Origin: Gaeumannomyces sp. JS-464
Lineage: Eukaryota; Ascomycota; Sordariomycetes; Magnaporthales; Magnaporthaceae
NCBI GenBank assembly: GCA_002197995.1
Contig: NGZR01000002.1
Span: 2,480,001-2,544,000, forward strand
DNA: 64,000 nucleotides
Reading direction: 5' to 3'
Part shown: one piece after another, positions 34,527 to 46,583 of the stretch
How the letters are laid out: each line of letters opens with the position of its first letter
Position numbering within the stretch: position 1 is the stretch's first letter
Notes under the pieces: generated by a model
The model's database searches: none
Seen by the model: the letters and a program-made list of their open reading frames with translations, nothing else
Told to the model about the DNA's origin: nothing
Made by a program: the position numbers and the translations under genes

Positions 34527-35704
34527 ATGCAGTTGGTTCCCTATCCTCGCGGTCGCCATGGCCATGTCCCCAGCAGCTGCTCGTCCTCGCCGTCAAGCCG
34601 GGGGCTGCACGGACCTGTCCAAGAGGATCGAGTGGCGCGAACTCGACCCCGCCCACCAGCAGGACTACATCAAGGCCGTTCTGTGCCTCAAGACCAAGCC
34701 TTCCCGCATAGGACTCAACACGCCTTTGTACGATGATTTTCCTCACGTGCACTTTAACCTTGGCAACTTCAGTCAGTCTGCTGAACCCCCGGTGTCGCGA
34801 GTTGTGACAAATTTCCCTGCTAATAGCGAGTTGTCAACAGTCCATGGAAACGCTCCTTTCCTTCCGTGGCATCGGTACTTTACCAAGGTCCACGAGAACG
34901 CCCTCCGCGAGTGCGGGTACAAAGGAACCGGCACGTAAGTCACCATTTAGAATCCACCTTTCGGCAGCTTCCGCTCATATATAATTTTGGGAGCAGCTAC
35001 TGGGACCGGACTCGGGATGCAGAGGCAGGACTGCTCTCCTCCCCCGTCATGTCGTCGGACCACGGCTTTGGCGGCAACGGTAGCCGGAACAAGACAGAGA
35101 TAACCCCCAGCAACCGGACGATTCCATGGGTCGACTCTGGCCCCTTCGCCAAGCTCCGGCCCGAGTACCTCGCAATCGACCCCAAGACCATGGTGGGCGG
35201 CGGCCACTGCCTGTGGCGCGAACTCCCCGAGGCCTTCGAGCCCGCCGCCTACGCCACAATGAAACCCATCATGACGCCCGAAGGCGTCGCCAAAGTGCAG
35301 GCCATGGGCAACTGGAGCTTCCACCACGGGGAACTGGAAGGAGGCCCGCACGGCATCATCCACGCCTCGCTTGGTGGAGACATGAACCCGACCACGTCGC
35401 CCAACGGTCCGTACACACCACCCTGCCCCTTGCTAACGTCGGCACGTCTAGGAAGAGACTGACAGAACTGTGCAGAGCCGCTCTTCTTCTTGCACCACGC
35501 TCGGATTGACCGCCTCTGGTGGCTCTGGCAGGAGGAGAACTCTACGAGGGTGTTTGAGCACGGCGACGAGGCGCTGCTCCCCAACCTGGCCGAGCCCAAG
35601 ACCGCTATCCTGGACGACCCCATTCTGGTGGCGGACTTACGGAGGATGTCACGGTCCGGGACGTCATGGACACCCGGAGCGAGCTGTTGTGCTATACATA
35701 TTGA
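34527..35704 (+). pseudogene. Secreted-type tyrosinase (type-3 copper monooxygenase), two frameshifts
   Basis: Tyrosinases oxidise phenols to quinones. Four exons fit: 34527-34771, 34841-34934, 34997-35406 and 35476-35704, with introns of 69, 62 and 69 nt. The first removes a non-coding stretch and joins YDDFPHVHFNLGNF to HGNAPFLPWHRYF, the CuA site. The third joins TSPN to EPLFFLHHARIDRLWW, the CuB site, after HGIIHASLGGDM. The start at MQLVPY runs into a signal-peptide-like frame (LAVAMAMSPAAAR) only after a one-base shift near 34544. A second shift near 35632 leads to LTEDVTVRDVMDTRSELLCY and the Tyr-x-Tyr end before TGA at 35702. The copper ligands I can see are kept. The coding part is about 326 residues, a short tyrosinase. 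Either a recently dead gene or two consensus errors. Confidence 0.75.
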
Positions 35705-35936
35705 ATATGGAGCTCGTCGAGTGGGCGAAGTCGAAGTTTGGTGCATCGACTTGGCTCAAAAACTTGACCCAGGTTTGATGGACTCGACTATTGAGATGGG
35801 GCCAGGTGTAATCGGGACGCGGTTGACCAAGCGTAGCGCCATTTGCTAGATGTTAGCGTTCCGAGCGGATCACAAGACTACATAGAGACTAGGATATCTA
35901 CGAACCACGCCTTCGGGCCTACCGCCGCTCCTGGGC

Positions 35937-37439
35937 GTGGTCCGTAGGGTCGCAGAGCTCATCATGCTGCAACGCCATCGGCTCCACGGCTTGTTGGACG
36001 GGGACAAGGACCCCAGCCTTTTCGAGAGCGACTTCAGAGGCTGCCTGCAAGCCCTGTGCTATCGGGCCTGCGAATCTCCCGCAAAACGTGACTTTTCTAG
36101 AATTACTGGGAGTCGCAACTGGACTCTGTTCTCTGGACGGGGCCTACAAGTCGACTCCAGGCTTCTTGGCGAAATGACCGCCGCTTTCAAGGAGGGAGTT
36201 GCTCCTTGCTTCAGCCTATTTGGACGAGATCCAGCTTGTGCGGGGGTCTTCTCACGGATCAGAACAACCATGACATCACGTGAGCTTTCCATTGATCCCC
36301 TCTTAGCCATCCAGTCTGCCCTTGGATGCAGTCTCATCTTGAGCCAGTCATTGTCCATTTCGCGTCAGAAGCACCAATCCGGATGTCTGCATAGGCCTCT
36401 GTCATTTTCGGGTTCTTCGTGGTGTGAGCCCTATCCATAGGATAGACCGGATACCGGACGGGCCGGACCTTCGCCAGGGGGCTTCTGGTCGCTGCGCCTC
36501 TGGAGGGCCACGCGGGCCCTATCGTCCCTGCTGTTCGAAGAGGATCCATATGTACGAGAGAACCATCGACCCAACTTGCCAAAGCTGGCCCTTGCGATTA
36601 GGACCGCCCTCTGTTGGAACCGGCTGGCGGTTATCGAGCTTTTGCTGAAGCTCACCCGCCCGAGAATTACCCCTAGGTAACGCCGGCAGGCAAGCCCGAC
36701 GTCAAGGACGGATATTGGCCGGGCAAATATACCACAAATTCGTGCGCGCCAGCAGGACGGATACGGATCGATTCATCTACTTCCAGTACGTTTACGGGCA
36801 CCTACTATACAGTCCTAGTTTGCATGAGTTCCGCGCCGCGAATCGACGGCAACCCCTTCAAGAGAGGATACTAAGAAGGCTTGCGACTTACGCCATTTGG
36901 TGGGGAGATATCGAGCTCCTGGGCTATCTTATCGACAGTTGCGGTCTGAGGTAGGGCGTCCCGTTCAGCTGGCCCATCGCGACCCCTTCCTTCGAGTTTC
37001 CGACCCGCGACTCTCCTCAACATCCCCTCCTTGGGGGCGGCGCGTTCTCTCTCAGGCAGGCTGCCCTGTGGCGGCAGAAGAGGTGCGGAATGCGGCATTA
37101 TTCTTGATCTTCCCAGCGCTGCCCGGCGAGGCTCGATACGCATCGTTGGAAAGTTCCTGGTCGCTCATTCCATACGCACCGCGGCGACGCGCGACGAGGA
37201 GGAGCGGTGCAAGCTTGACATGGAGCTGCGGGAAGCTGTTCGCTTGGCCTTGCCGGAGGCCGACAGACGTGAGCACGACGACGTCGCAAGGAAGATCCAT
37301 ATTGGAGATTGCGCGTGAGTTGGGCTCGGACACATGGTATGCGCTTGGGGCGGCCAAGGAGTTGGGCTTGGAGTCCAAGGTAGCGCTTTTAGAGGGCGAC
37401 CAAAGTTCGCTTTCCCCTGCTATTGGCAAGGTTGGGTGA
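35937..37439 (+). pseudogene. Degenerate fungal protein, possibly ankyrin-type
   Basis: Successive plus-strand frames look like one broken gene: WSLRLWRATRALSSLLFEED and ALAIRTALCWNRLAVIELLL (36480-36660), then YFQYVYGHLLYSPSLHEFRA and TYAIWWGDIELLGYLIDSC (36780-36950), then EERCKLDMELREAVRLALP and LGSDTWYALGAAKELGLESK (to 37439). The helix pairs ending in ELLL and GYLID resemble ankyrin repeats, but no repeat is complete. The opening part from 35937 is unrecognised. Flanked by a tyrosinase relic and a transposon nest. Confidence 0.35.
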
Positions 37440-37532
37440 CTGTCGTCCATCGCGTATAGAGCGCCTCGAGTTATTGTTATGGGCAAGCAAATGATGAGTG
37501 AGACATAGTTTTCGTGGACACTGCAAGGTTAA

Positions 37533-37785
37533 GGGCCTGTTCAATACTAAATGGTTTTTTTGGTTTTTCCCATACTATTCCAAAAACAGCCGGTTTTTTC
37601 AAAATTTTAAACAAGCATAAATTTTGCAAAAATTAATAAAAATAAAAAATTAAATTGTTAAAAGCACCTTTTTAACTAGAGCTTTTACATCTTTACGTTT
37701 ATTTTGTGATAAAGGCATTTTTAACGAGTAAAAAACCGGTAAAAAAAAACTAAAAAACTAAAAAACCTTTAGTATTAAACAGGCT
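37533..37785. mobile_element. Miniature inverted-repeat element, copy 1 (TTAA flanks)
   Basis: The 253-bp element starts GGGCCTGTTCAATACTAAA and ends with the approximate complement (TTTAGTATTAAACAGGCT). TTAA precedes and follows it (37529-37532, 37786-37789), as expected for a piggyBac-type target duplication. It has no coding capacity. Confidence 0.7.
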
Positions 37786-38013
37786 TTAAAGCTTTCGTTT
37801 TTACCCACCTGGGTTTTAAAGCGTAAAGGGAAAAACCGGAGTATAACCTCACGTTGCATTACGCTATACTAACCCGCTTGTAGTTTTTCCGAAGTCGGTT
37901 TAAGTTTGTAAGTATAGCGACCGTTACTAAAAGCCTGTTTAATACTAAAGGTTTTTTAGTTTTTTTTAGTTTTTCACCGGTTTTTACTCGTTAAAAATGC
38001 CTTTATCACAAAA

Positions 38014-38183
38014 TGTTAAAGGTGGCCTGGAGTTACGTGGGTGGCAACTGGTGCTTTACAGCTCTAGGCCTATGCATTGGCCCTAGTACTTTGGCCTGCG
38101 CGCGCCCTAGCCCGCGATCTAGTAAAGTAGTTAAGTAACAATCACCAATCACTTTGGGTGCCTATCGTCGCGCACCTTTATCA
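38014..38183 (+). repeat. 5' LTR of the copia element (170 bp)
   Basis: It begins TGTTAAAGGTGGCCTGG and ends CGCGCACCTTTATCA. It differs from the 3' LTR at about ten to fifteen sites, mostly transitions. Confidence 0.9.
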
Positions 38184-38349
38184 AGTTATAAGCCTTTGCG
38201 CCGCCGTTAACGATATTTCTGCTTAATTAGGAAAGATTAACGGTGCACGAGTTATTTCCCGTTGCTTGCGTTTTCCCGCCGTGGATTACGGGCGAAGCGC
38301 AGCAGTTAAAAAACCGTTAAATAACAATTAACAAAGCCGCGTTCGGCGC

Positions 38350-41300
38350 CGATTAGCAACCATAACAAAGCAATAATAATAACCCTTTCAACGCTTAAAA
38401 GCATTGTTTTCCTTGCAATTTAACGCTTTTGTACGCGTTAAAAGTGCTAACAAAGCCGCCGAAATAGCGGAATACCGCGAAATCGCAATAAAAGTCCCGG
38501 ACCTGCTAGGGCTTTTTAATTTGGAAATATGGAAGCGCACTATCCGGGTGCATTTAACCGCTTCCCGTAACATTTCCTTTATATTTGCTAACCTTTCGGC
38601 CAAACCGGTTAAAGCGGAAAACGACGAAATTGTATAGTTATAAGCTTTTAAAAGGACATTAATATGGTATTGCATTCGTAATAATATCGAAAAGGTAACC
38701 ACGGATTTGGAAAAGGCCGGCTAAAACCGCTTTAAAAACGACGAGGATTAAAACCTAAAAGCTTTTTAAAATAAAATAGTTAACACCATTAAAGTTACCG
38801 TTAACGGCCGTTTTAACGCCCTAATTAACGAACATTATACAATTTCGGTGGAAAAGTTTAACGGTAACGTTAAAAAATATACGAACCGCTGGTTATAAAT
38901 AAAGCAGGCTTTAAATTAAGCTAATATTAACATTCCGGATCGGATGCTTATAAGGAGCCTCGTTAACGGGCTTAGCGCCATTTACCCTTTTGCGGTGGCC
39001 ATAGCTTTAGGGAGTTGTAAAGGCGAGCGCCGCATTTCCGCTAACTTTATTTCGAAAGTGTTTAAAAACACGGCGGTTATAAAGGCCTCGGAGTTAAAAG
39101 CCATGGTTAACATTAACAAAAAGCCGGAAGGATTTTAAAAGCCGAGGGAAAAGCTAAAACCTTGCAATAAAAAAGGTTGCATTATCGTTTCGCGTGCTTC
39201 CCATTATAATAAGTGCGGTAAGCATTACAAAAGCGGCGATAATAATTGCTAGCTTTTGCATTTTAAGCTTAAGGAGGTTTAAAAGGCCAAATATCCGAAA
39301 CGGCGCTTTTAGCGAGGCAATAAGGCAGTTAACGAGGCTATAGCTAACCCGAAAGCTGCCGACCATATTAGTGGTATGCCGGTTAATTAAAGCAGTGCTA
39401 GCCAATATAATATGGCTAATACCGCTTTAAGCAATATTAATAGTGCCCGTAACGCCGTAATAATCGATTCCGGCTTATTTAAGCATTACTTTAACAATCG
39501 CAAATGGTTTACCTCGTTAAAAAAGCGCGAGGTCCCTTATAACGCTACCACGGCTAACAACGTCGCCCAAATTTTCGTTAAAAAAGGCACCGTCGAAATG
39601 CATTAGCGCAATAAAACGGGCGTTATTACAATTACCTTATAAGCAATTTTTACGCTTAAATCCCTTTTTAACCTTTTTAGCTTTAGCAGGATGCGCAAAG
39701 CAGGCTTAAAAAACGATTAAACCGATTATTTCGTAACGTTCGACGATAAATGGTTAAGCAGCTACCAGATTAACAATAACATACTAATTGCTAACGTTAA
39801 CGTGCCCGCAAGCGCGCTCCCGAGCCCTGTGGCTTTGGGCAACGCACTTAACGGAAAAGACCGACCGACGGAGGCTAACGCACCGACCACGATAAAACGC
39901 CCGGTGCTTTACGTAATAATGCATCGGCGTTTAATGCATGCTAATAAAAAAGCGGTAATAACGGTTTGCCGCGCTGCAAGCATTAAAGTTAGCTATTTTA
40001 AAGCATTAAAACATACTTGTAACGGCTGTTTAAAAAGCAAAGCGACGCAAATTATCGGCAATCGTTATTTCCACCGCATTACCCGCCTTTTGGGCCGTAT
40101 TTATATGGATATACTAACCATTTCGCTTATTTTATACGGCGGATATAACTACGCCGTTTATATTATTAACAAGGCAATTACTTTTAGCTGGGTGATTTTT
40201 GCAATTAGCAAAGCTAGCACGGAGATTTTTACAAAGGTTTATAATTGGATTAACTATATTAAACTTTAGTTAAGCATTAAAATATAAGCAATTTATACGA
40301 ACGGTAGCACGGAGTTTAACTTTAAAAAGCTAAAGGCTTATTGCATTACTCGAAGCAAAGCTTGCGAAATTAGCCTAGCGCGATGCCCAAAAATGAATAG
40401 CATCGTTAAGCGTGTTAACCGTACGATATTTAACGCGGTTCGCACCGGGATTAATGCTAACGGTTTGCATAAAAAATATTGGGTATATGCCTTGCAAATA
40501 GCGAGGAGGGTGCTAAATTACATTTTAAATACAGCTTTTAGCGGTAAGGAAAGCCCGCACGAAGCGTGGGTAAAAGCAATCGGCTTTAACGAGGAGTATT
40601 ACTAACTACTAATCCGTACTTTTCGCATTTAAAGCGCGGTCGCTTAAGTGCTAATTAAAAACGGTAAACAAGCTAAAGCCGACAAAATGGCCCTTAAAGC
40701 AATAAAAGGTCGGCTTATAAGCTAGGAAGGCCTTTATAACGAAATTTTGCTAGTTAAGCCGGACGGTACCGATAAGGTTTTCCGTTGCCGTAACGCACGG
40801 ATTAACAAAAGCGTTAGTAAACGCCGAAAGTCGCTTTATAATTTGTTAAAAAGGCGATTACTACTAATAAGGTTAACAAAGCCGTTATTAAGGACTTTTA
40901 CTTTACCAATAGGCATTTGGGTTTATAATATTAGCTTAATTACTAATTTACCGATAGTAACGATGGTAATACCGGTGTAACTAGCGATATTACCAGCCTT
41001 AAAAATAAGGACGATTTATCGCTTGCGGAGGAAACCGGGGAAACCGGAGGAAAAATAAGGAGCTTGCCGTTGTAAAGCTTAAAAAGCCCGAAAAGCCCGC
41101 CGGCCCGAGCATACTAAACCCGAAGGAACTCCCGAGCTCGGTAACGAGGCGTTTACGGTGCCCGTAGCGCTTAAAAAAAGGACCTGCAAAAAGCGGCCGC
41201 CGCCCCCGCCGAGTGACCGGCAATTAAAAAGCGCTTAACGGCTTTTAAGCATTACGAAGTTTTAACACCAAAAACTTGCAAAAAGAGGGAGCCCGCGGAA

Positions 41301-43120
41301 GCATTTACAATAGCTCGTTTCGAGCTTAAAAATATTAAAAAGTGGCGGAAAAAGATCCGGGTAACCCTAAAAGCGCCGGAAACGATAAAAGCTTTTACAG
41401 CTTTAATACGGATACTAAAACTGCTAAAAAAAACTGCCCGAAAAACGGGTTTTGCATTTGTTAACATTACGTACCCGGATAACGATATCGTTTTGCTTTA
41501 AAAATCGGCGGCTTTAAAATCCCTAACCTCGCGCTTTTTAGCGTTGCTACGGTGCCGGGAACACCGTATATTCCAGCCTATTACTACGACGCGGCGAAGC
41601 ACGAGGCCAAGTACGAGCGATATTATAAGCCAGCAATGCAAAAGCAAATTAACACGTTATTCGAAAAGGCATGTAAATGCTAAAAAATTGCCCCCGGGTG
41701 TTAAAGCATTGCCGGGCAAATGGGTATATACTTAAGCTAACGCTTAACGGCGCTTTTAAAAAGATTAAAGCGCGTTAAGTCGTTTACGGCAATTACGACG
41801 ATACTTCGGGCGAGGATAAAGCTGTAACGTACGCGGTAATCGCTTATGCAGCGTTTACAAGGGTGTTTTTTATATTTATGGCCGTTAACGACTTAAATGC
41901 CGCTAGTTTAACTTCGTAACTGCCTATTTCGGCGCTATCGTACTTAATAACGTTATAATATACGTATAGCAACTTTAAAGCATTCCGGTTAGGCAAAAAG
42001 GCTATTATTACCGCTTAAAAAAAGCATTTTACGGCTTTCGCAAATCGCTTTTATAATGGTATTAAACGATCATTCCGGAGCTCGAAGCATTTAGCTTTAG
42101 GCTAATTTACTAAAACGTTTGCTTTTACCGCAAAAAGGAAACGGGCGTTATGCTATTGCTTTACGTAAACGACTTTTAAATTGCCGCCCGTACGGTTACG
42201 GAAATTAAAGCCATCGCTATTAAAGTGGGTAACCGGTTCGAAACAACCGCTTTGAATAACGTAAAAACGTTTTTCGGCATATAAGTTATAAAGGATCGCT
42301 AGCGGAGGATTGTAAGCCTTTACTAACGCGATTATATTAATAAAATTATTCCCAAATACGAACGGGAGGACTTTAAAACAATGAAAACGCTTTAACCTTT
42401 TGGCTTTGTAATGCCGATTACTTAGGACCTTTTTCGCATTAAAAGGTTTTGCGCTACCAATCGGAAATAGCGAGTATTAGCTACCTCGTTGGCATTACTC
42501 GCCTTAATATTACGTATATCGTAAAAAGGTTGCAAAAGGTTAACGCTAATCCCGGCAATAAGCATTTAGCACTGCTAAAGCACTTTTAGCGCTATATTAT
42601 TAGCATTAAAAGGTTTGCGCTTACTTTTAGTAGGCCTACTTACAGCGCCGAAGCGATAGGCCTAAAAGCCTATGGAAACGCCTCGTTCGCCAACTGCCTT
42701 CGTATAAAGGCATTTACAAGCGGCGTAATCGTTATGCTAGCGGGTGGTCCTGTTTACTGGCAATTAAAAAAGCAAACTTTTGTAACGACGTCGACGACGA
42801 AGGCGAAGTTCGTTAACCTTTTGCTAACGGGCCGGGCTTTGCTTTAAATTAAAAGCATTTTAAAGGAAATTGGATACCTTTAGCGAAAAACTCTCGTGGT
42901 GCATACGGATAGCGCTAACGCCCAAACGACGGTGCTAAACCCGTTGGAATTAGCCCGTACCCGCATAATCGACTTCCGCTACAAGTGGGTAATCGATGTT
43001 GTAAAGCGTTAACTTTTCACCTTTAAGCTCGTTAGCACGGCTAACATAAAGGCGGACGGTTTTACGAAGGGCTTAACGGCGGAAGGATAGGCGAGGTTTG
43101 TTGTTTAACTGGGAATGTAG
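38350..43120 (+). pseudogene. copia gag-pol, dead
   Basis: Readable pieces in order: a gag-like region (EIWKRTIRVHLTASRN, 38520; RMLIRSLVNGLSAIYPFAVA, 38945); protease region near 39450; GAG-pre-integrase VLYVIMHRRLMHANKKA at 39905; integrase HTCNGCLKSKATQI at 40010 and NSIVKRVNRTIFNAVRTGIN near 40395; reverse transcriptase KALPGKWVYT at 41705 and later blocks; RNase H WQLKKQTFVTTSTTKAKF at 42760, then VHTDSANAQTTVLNP and GFTKGLTAEG. Each piece is bounded by stops, mostly TAA or TAG. The order integrase before reverse transcriptase defines Ty1/copia. Confidence 0.8.
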
Positions 43121-43237
43121 CAAATGCCGCAATAAACGGTTTACAAAAGAACTAGGGAAACACCACGAACTTGGAGGGTTACTACGTAAATGCGGGCTCG
43201 TAATACCTTCAAAGCCGTTGCATGGCTTACGGGGGGG

Positions 43238-43408
43238 TGTTAAAAGTGGCCTGGAGTTACGTGGGTGGCAACTGGTGCTTTACAGCTTTAGGCCTATGCA
43301 TTGGCCTTAGTAATTGCTTGCCTGCGCGCGCTTTAGCCCGCGATCCAGTAAAGTAGTTAAGTAACAATCACCAATCACTTTGGGTGCTGTCGTCGCGCAC
43401 CTTTATCA
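43238..43408 (+). repeat. 3' LTR of the copia element (171 bp)
   Basis: It begins TGTTAAAAGTGGCCTGG and ends CGCGCACCTTTATCA. Confidence 0.9.
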
Positions 43409-43580
43409 CAAAATAAACGTAAAAATGTAAAAGCTTTAGTTAAAAAGGTGCTTTAACAATTTAATTTTTATTTTTATTAATTTTTGCAAAATTTATGCTT
43501 GTTTAAAATTTTGAAAAAAACCGGCTGTTTTTAGAATAGTATGGGAAAAACTAAAAAACCATTTAGTATTAAACAGGCCC

Positions 43581-44476
43581 TGGCTTATCAGATGCTCGCG
43601 GATAAAAGTTCTGTTTATCCAACTGATTTTGCTTGTTTTTGTTCGTACTTGCGACACAGTTTAAATGCGTACTCCACTAGAACAGTTTCGGTCACGGTGA
43701 GCTTTTGGGAGTTTTACTTTCCGCAAAAGACTTTGCCGCAACGCCTCGGCGAGAAGGATGCCGATTTCTCACGAAAAAGACCTTGGGGTTTCCCTTTGTT
43801 TAGATATTCCAAGAACTGCCCATGACAGGTTTATTGTTAGCTGATTCACTGGCAAGCCTTCTTTGTGTCGATCTTATTGAGATTTCCTATAGTCCTAATT
43901 GACTATTCTGCAGTCATCACTTGTCCCCTTTCAGTCAAGGGTGCCGATTTTTGGAGATTTATAGCCGATTCTTGGAGATTTATAGCCGATTAAAAGCTGA
44001 TACTCCGACCACGTTTGCCGATGAAAGGAGCTAGGTATTCCGGCTGTTGTGTGCCAATTTATTAGGGATACAAGTCGGGTAATCGGAAACGGGCCAACCC
44101 GATTTTATTCACGCATTAACAGCAGTAGCTACCTTCGTTTATACAACGCAAAGAACTCGCACGTGGAATCTTTTCAAGGTCCTAGCTTACTGCCGCTGTC
44201 CAACCATTTCTCTCACTCCTGTTATCAGGCTGCTGGGTTTTCAAACACTATCAAGCCCGGCCAGCTCCCCGAAACATCGTAGTTCCTTTTATATCTCCCC
44301 CTCACTTCAGCCCTATTTTCGGGGTCCACCTTCCCCAGAGCGTCTGGGGGCAGAACCCACATGCCGACTACGTCCTGGAGTTCGACCCGCAGCTTCTCGT
44401 ATGTCTCTTGGTCCAGTAGGAAGCCGCGTTTACCCCCCTCCCAACCTAACCTCGCGGCAAAGTTACAAGCCCGTTC
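43581..44476. other. Intergenic region, no supported gene
   Basis: Nothing coding is recognised. A 21-bp unit (ttggagatttatagccgattc) occurs twice in tandem at 43951-43992. Confidence 0.45.
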
Positions 44477-45586
44477 CTAATCCCTCTCCTCGTACTGAAA
44501 GTAGGCCTCAAGACCGTTACGGGTCCCGTCTCTTTTTTGGTTGTTGGTGCGATTGATCCGCCAGTTAGCAGTGGGACAGATGTAGAAGTCAAGGCTCGCA
44601 TGCTGCTGCTGCCGCTCGACGCCGAAGAGAGCCTCGACGTCTCGCCACTCTTCTGAAAACCGACGAGGGTCTTCCAAGAACTGCAGCGTCCGCAGGTCGG
44701 CTTGGATGGGCCGCGGATCCTGACGGAGCCAGTCGAAAAATGTCACCGAAGACAGGTGTCGTTGGAGCGGGTGGCCGCGACCGTGGTGTAGAACGTGGCT
44801 CCCTGGGCCTATCGCCTCCATAGGACGTCGTACCCTGGAGCCACGTAGGAAATCGACGACGTAGAAGATGGATTGGAGCTTGCTACGTATAATGTCTGCG
44901 AGCGATTCCCTCGCGGCCGGGTGCAGGGTGGAGAGAGTGGTGCCGTCCACGGGAGGGCCACGCCCCACGGACCATCCCAGAGGGAAATGGCAAGTCGGAC
45001 TGTCGCGGCTCAGCTCTTCGAAGACACCCTTGCTGCCCAGTCTCGTTGTGACGGCGAGATGTACGACGCCTACCCCTGGGGATCGTAAGCTTTAATGTCG
45101 TGGAGGACGTCGGCCAGGAGGCGGGGCTCACTAGCCCAGCGTAGAAACAGCACGTCCCGCTCCGGGTTGAAGTGAAGGTCCCTGCCCTGGGCACGGAGGA
45201 AGTGCTGGCGGACTGGAAGCCGGACTCGGTAAAATTCCAGGGCAGTCTTTCTCGCCTCCCTGTTGACTTGGAGAGCAGCGGGCTCAGTGTCGAGCCGTCA
45301 TCGTAGACGGCGAGGTTGTAGTCTTTACCACTAACAACTCTGCCAAGACTGTTCCTGGTGTTGTAGCTAGGGGCGTGGCGATGCTGGTGTTGGTGGTTGT
45401 TCGCACTAGGTGGCTCAGACGAGTCACTATCGCGGTCGCCTGGGGAGACGATGTCGAGCGGGATCCAGCGGGGGCGCAGCACGCACGACCAGATCAGGAG
45501 GCGCAGTTCGGGGGAAAGTGGGGGAATCTGTGGAACGTTGCGCCGTTAGATTCTGAGCGGAAATGTATATCATTGAAGAGCTACAT
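44477..45586 (-). pseudogene. 2EXR-domain fungal protein, broken
   Basis: This family of unknown function opens with a hydrophobic FPxLPxELRLxIW block. Here the minus strand gives ATG TAG at 45586-45581, then NDIHFRSESNGATFHRFPHF, a one-base shift in a C run, and PELRLLIWSCVLRPRW. KDYNLAVYDDGSTLSPLL follows, a shift, then VNREARKTALEFYRVRLP and HFNPERDVLFLRWASEPRLL, another shift near 45085, then VFEELSRDSPTCHFPLGW. The last part has ARESLADIIRSKLQSIFYV and WRDVEALFGVERQQQ and ends YFQYEERD. So there is a TAG as second codon and at least three single-base shifts. The VNREAR motif confirms the family. No enzymatic role is known. Confidence 0.72.
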
Positions 45587-46583
45587 TTTTTTCTTCTTTT
45601 TTTTTTTCTTACGATTGAGATGGGAAATCGTTGAAGATTGCGAGAGGCAGATTGTCAAACTTGATCGGGTGCAAGCGGGGTCGAGGCGGGGACGCAGGCG
45701 AAAGCGTCTCACGTGGTCTGCGAACCAACATTCCCGCTAGCAAAACCACCTGTCCAGGGGTCGCAATTCCGCGTGGTTGGTGGGTGCACACTTTTGGTAT
45801 GATTGGTCGATGCCCCAGGGGTAAGGGGAGAAGAGAGAAATGCAAGAGTTAAATTAGGCGCGAGTAAGCCCAACTCTCTACGAGTGATCCAGCGTTTTAG
45901 TAGCCTAGAGTTACAGCACACCAAATTGAAATATATCAACCCAAACAAGAGTCGCGCTTCGCGTGCGTGAACAAACCTGGAATTTGATGCAATGGCATTG
46001 TCTGCAATAATATATCTATATGCCAGAAACGTTGTGCAAAATTTTATTAACCTCAACTGTTTACACAGCAGGCAGGTAGGAAACGGCGGACGATTTAGTT
46101 GAGCTTTTTGGCAACCCCTGTTGCAAATGGCCTACTCGCCCGACTGGCCTACCTGCCCGTTTAGATTTGACCCAGTGAAACGCAGTGCTAAGCTGTCCTG
46201 TTGTCACATAATATTTTCAGCAACGCCTACAAAAAATCAGGCGCCCGAATGTGGATCTTGTTGAACGAGCATTTGGTCGGTCTCAGCTGTTTGGTCCAGA
46301 AGTGGACCTTGGCTTGAAGGAGTTGGCTCTGCGAGGACTTGCGCGAACTTTCTGCTTCGGAAGTATATGTCCTAAACTAGCAGCTAGACTCGAATTTCTA
46401 CGAGACCTGCAACTCCATAGGCGAATAGTAAGTTGAACTAACTGGCTTCTGATGCGGCCTCAGGGTACAAAAGAAAATGCTGCCGTGTATGTGGTTTTAT
46501 ATATAATTACAGATGGTGATGTCAGGGCCGAGTTCGACCTTGGCCAAAAAAAAAAAAAAAAATAACAAGCCAAAGCTAGCTTC
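45587..46583. other. Intergenic region between two minus-strand genes
   Basis: No supported gene. A T/TC-rich stretch at 45588-45610 lies just upstream of the 2EXR start. A run of 17-18 A lies at about 46545-46562, next to the end of the following gene. Confidence 0.4.

Larger units (their letters stand above)
38014..43408 (+). mobile_element. Ty1/copia LTR retrotransposon with 5-bp target duplication, coding region RIP-mutated
   Basis: The structure is complete: 5' LTR 38014-38183, 3' LTR 43238-43408, both TG...CA, flanked by caaaa (38009-38013 and 43409-43413). A G7 purine tract lies directly before the 3' LTR. The interior on the plus strand keeps the copia order: GAG region, GAG-pre-integrase, integrase, reverse transcriptase, RNase H. 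The interior is AT-rich with many TAA and TAG codons. The LTRs are much less mutated. Total length 5.4 kb. Confidence 0.88.
37932..43580. mobile_element. Miniature inverted-repeat element, copy 2, split by the copia element
   Basis: The left part (37932-38013) and right part (43409-43580) together make about 250 bp matching copy 1 in inverted orientation. They share the tttatcacaaaa centre and the AATACTAAA-type ends. A copia element fills the gap. Confidence 0.7.

Noticed and set aside
36897..37439. Intact 180-residue gene
   Set aside because: The frame mixes pieces of different quality; the readable protein blocks lie in three frames, so it is more likely part of a broken gene.
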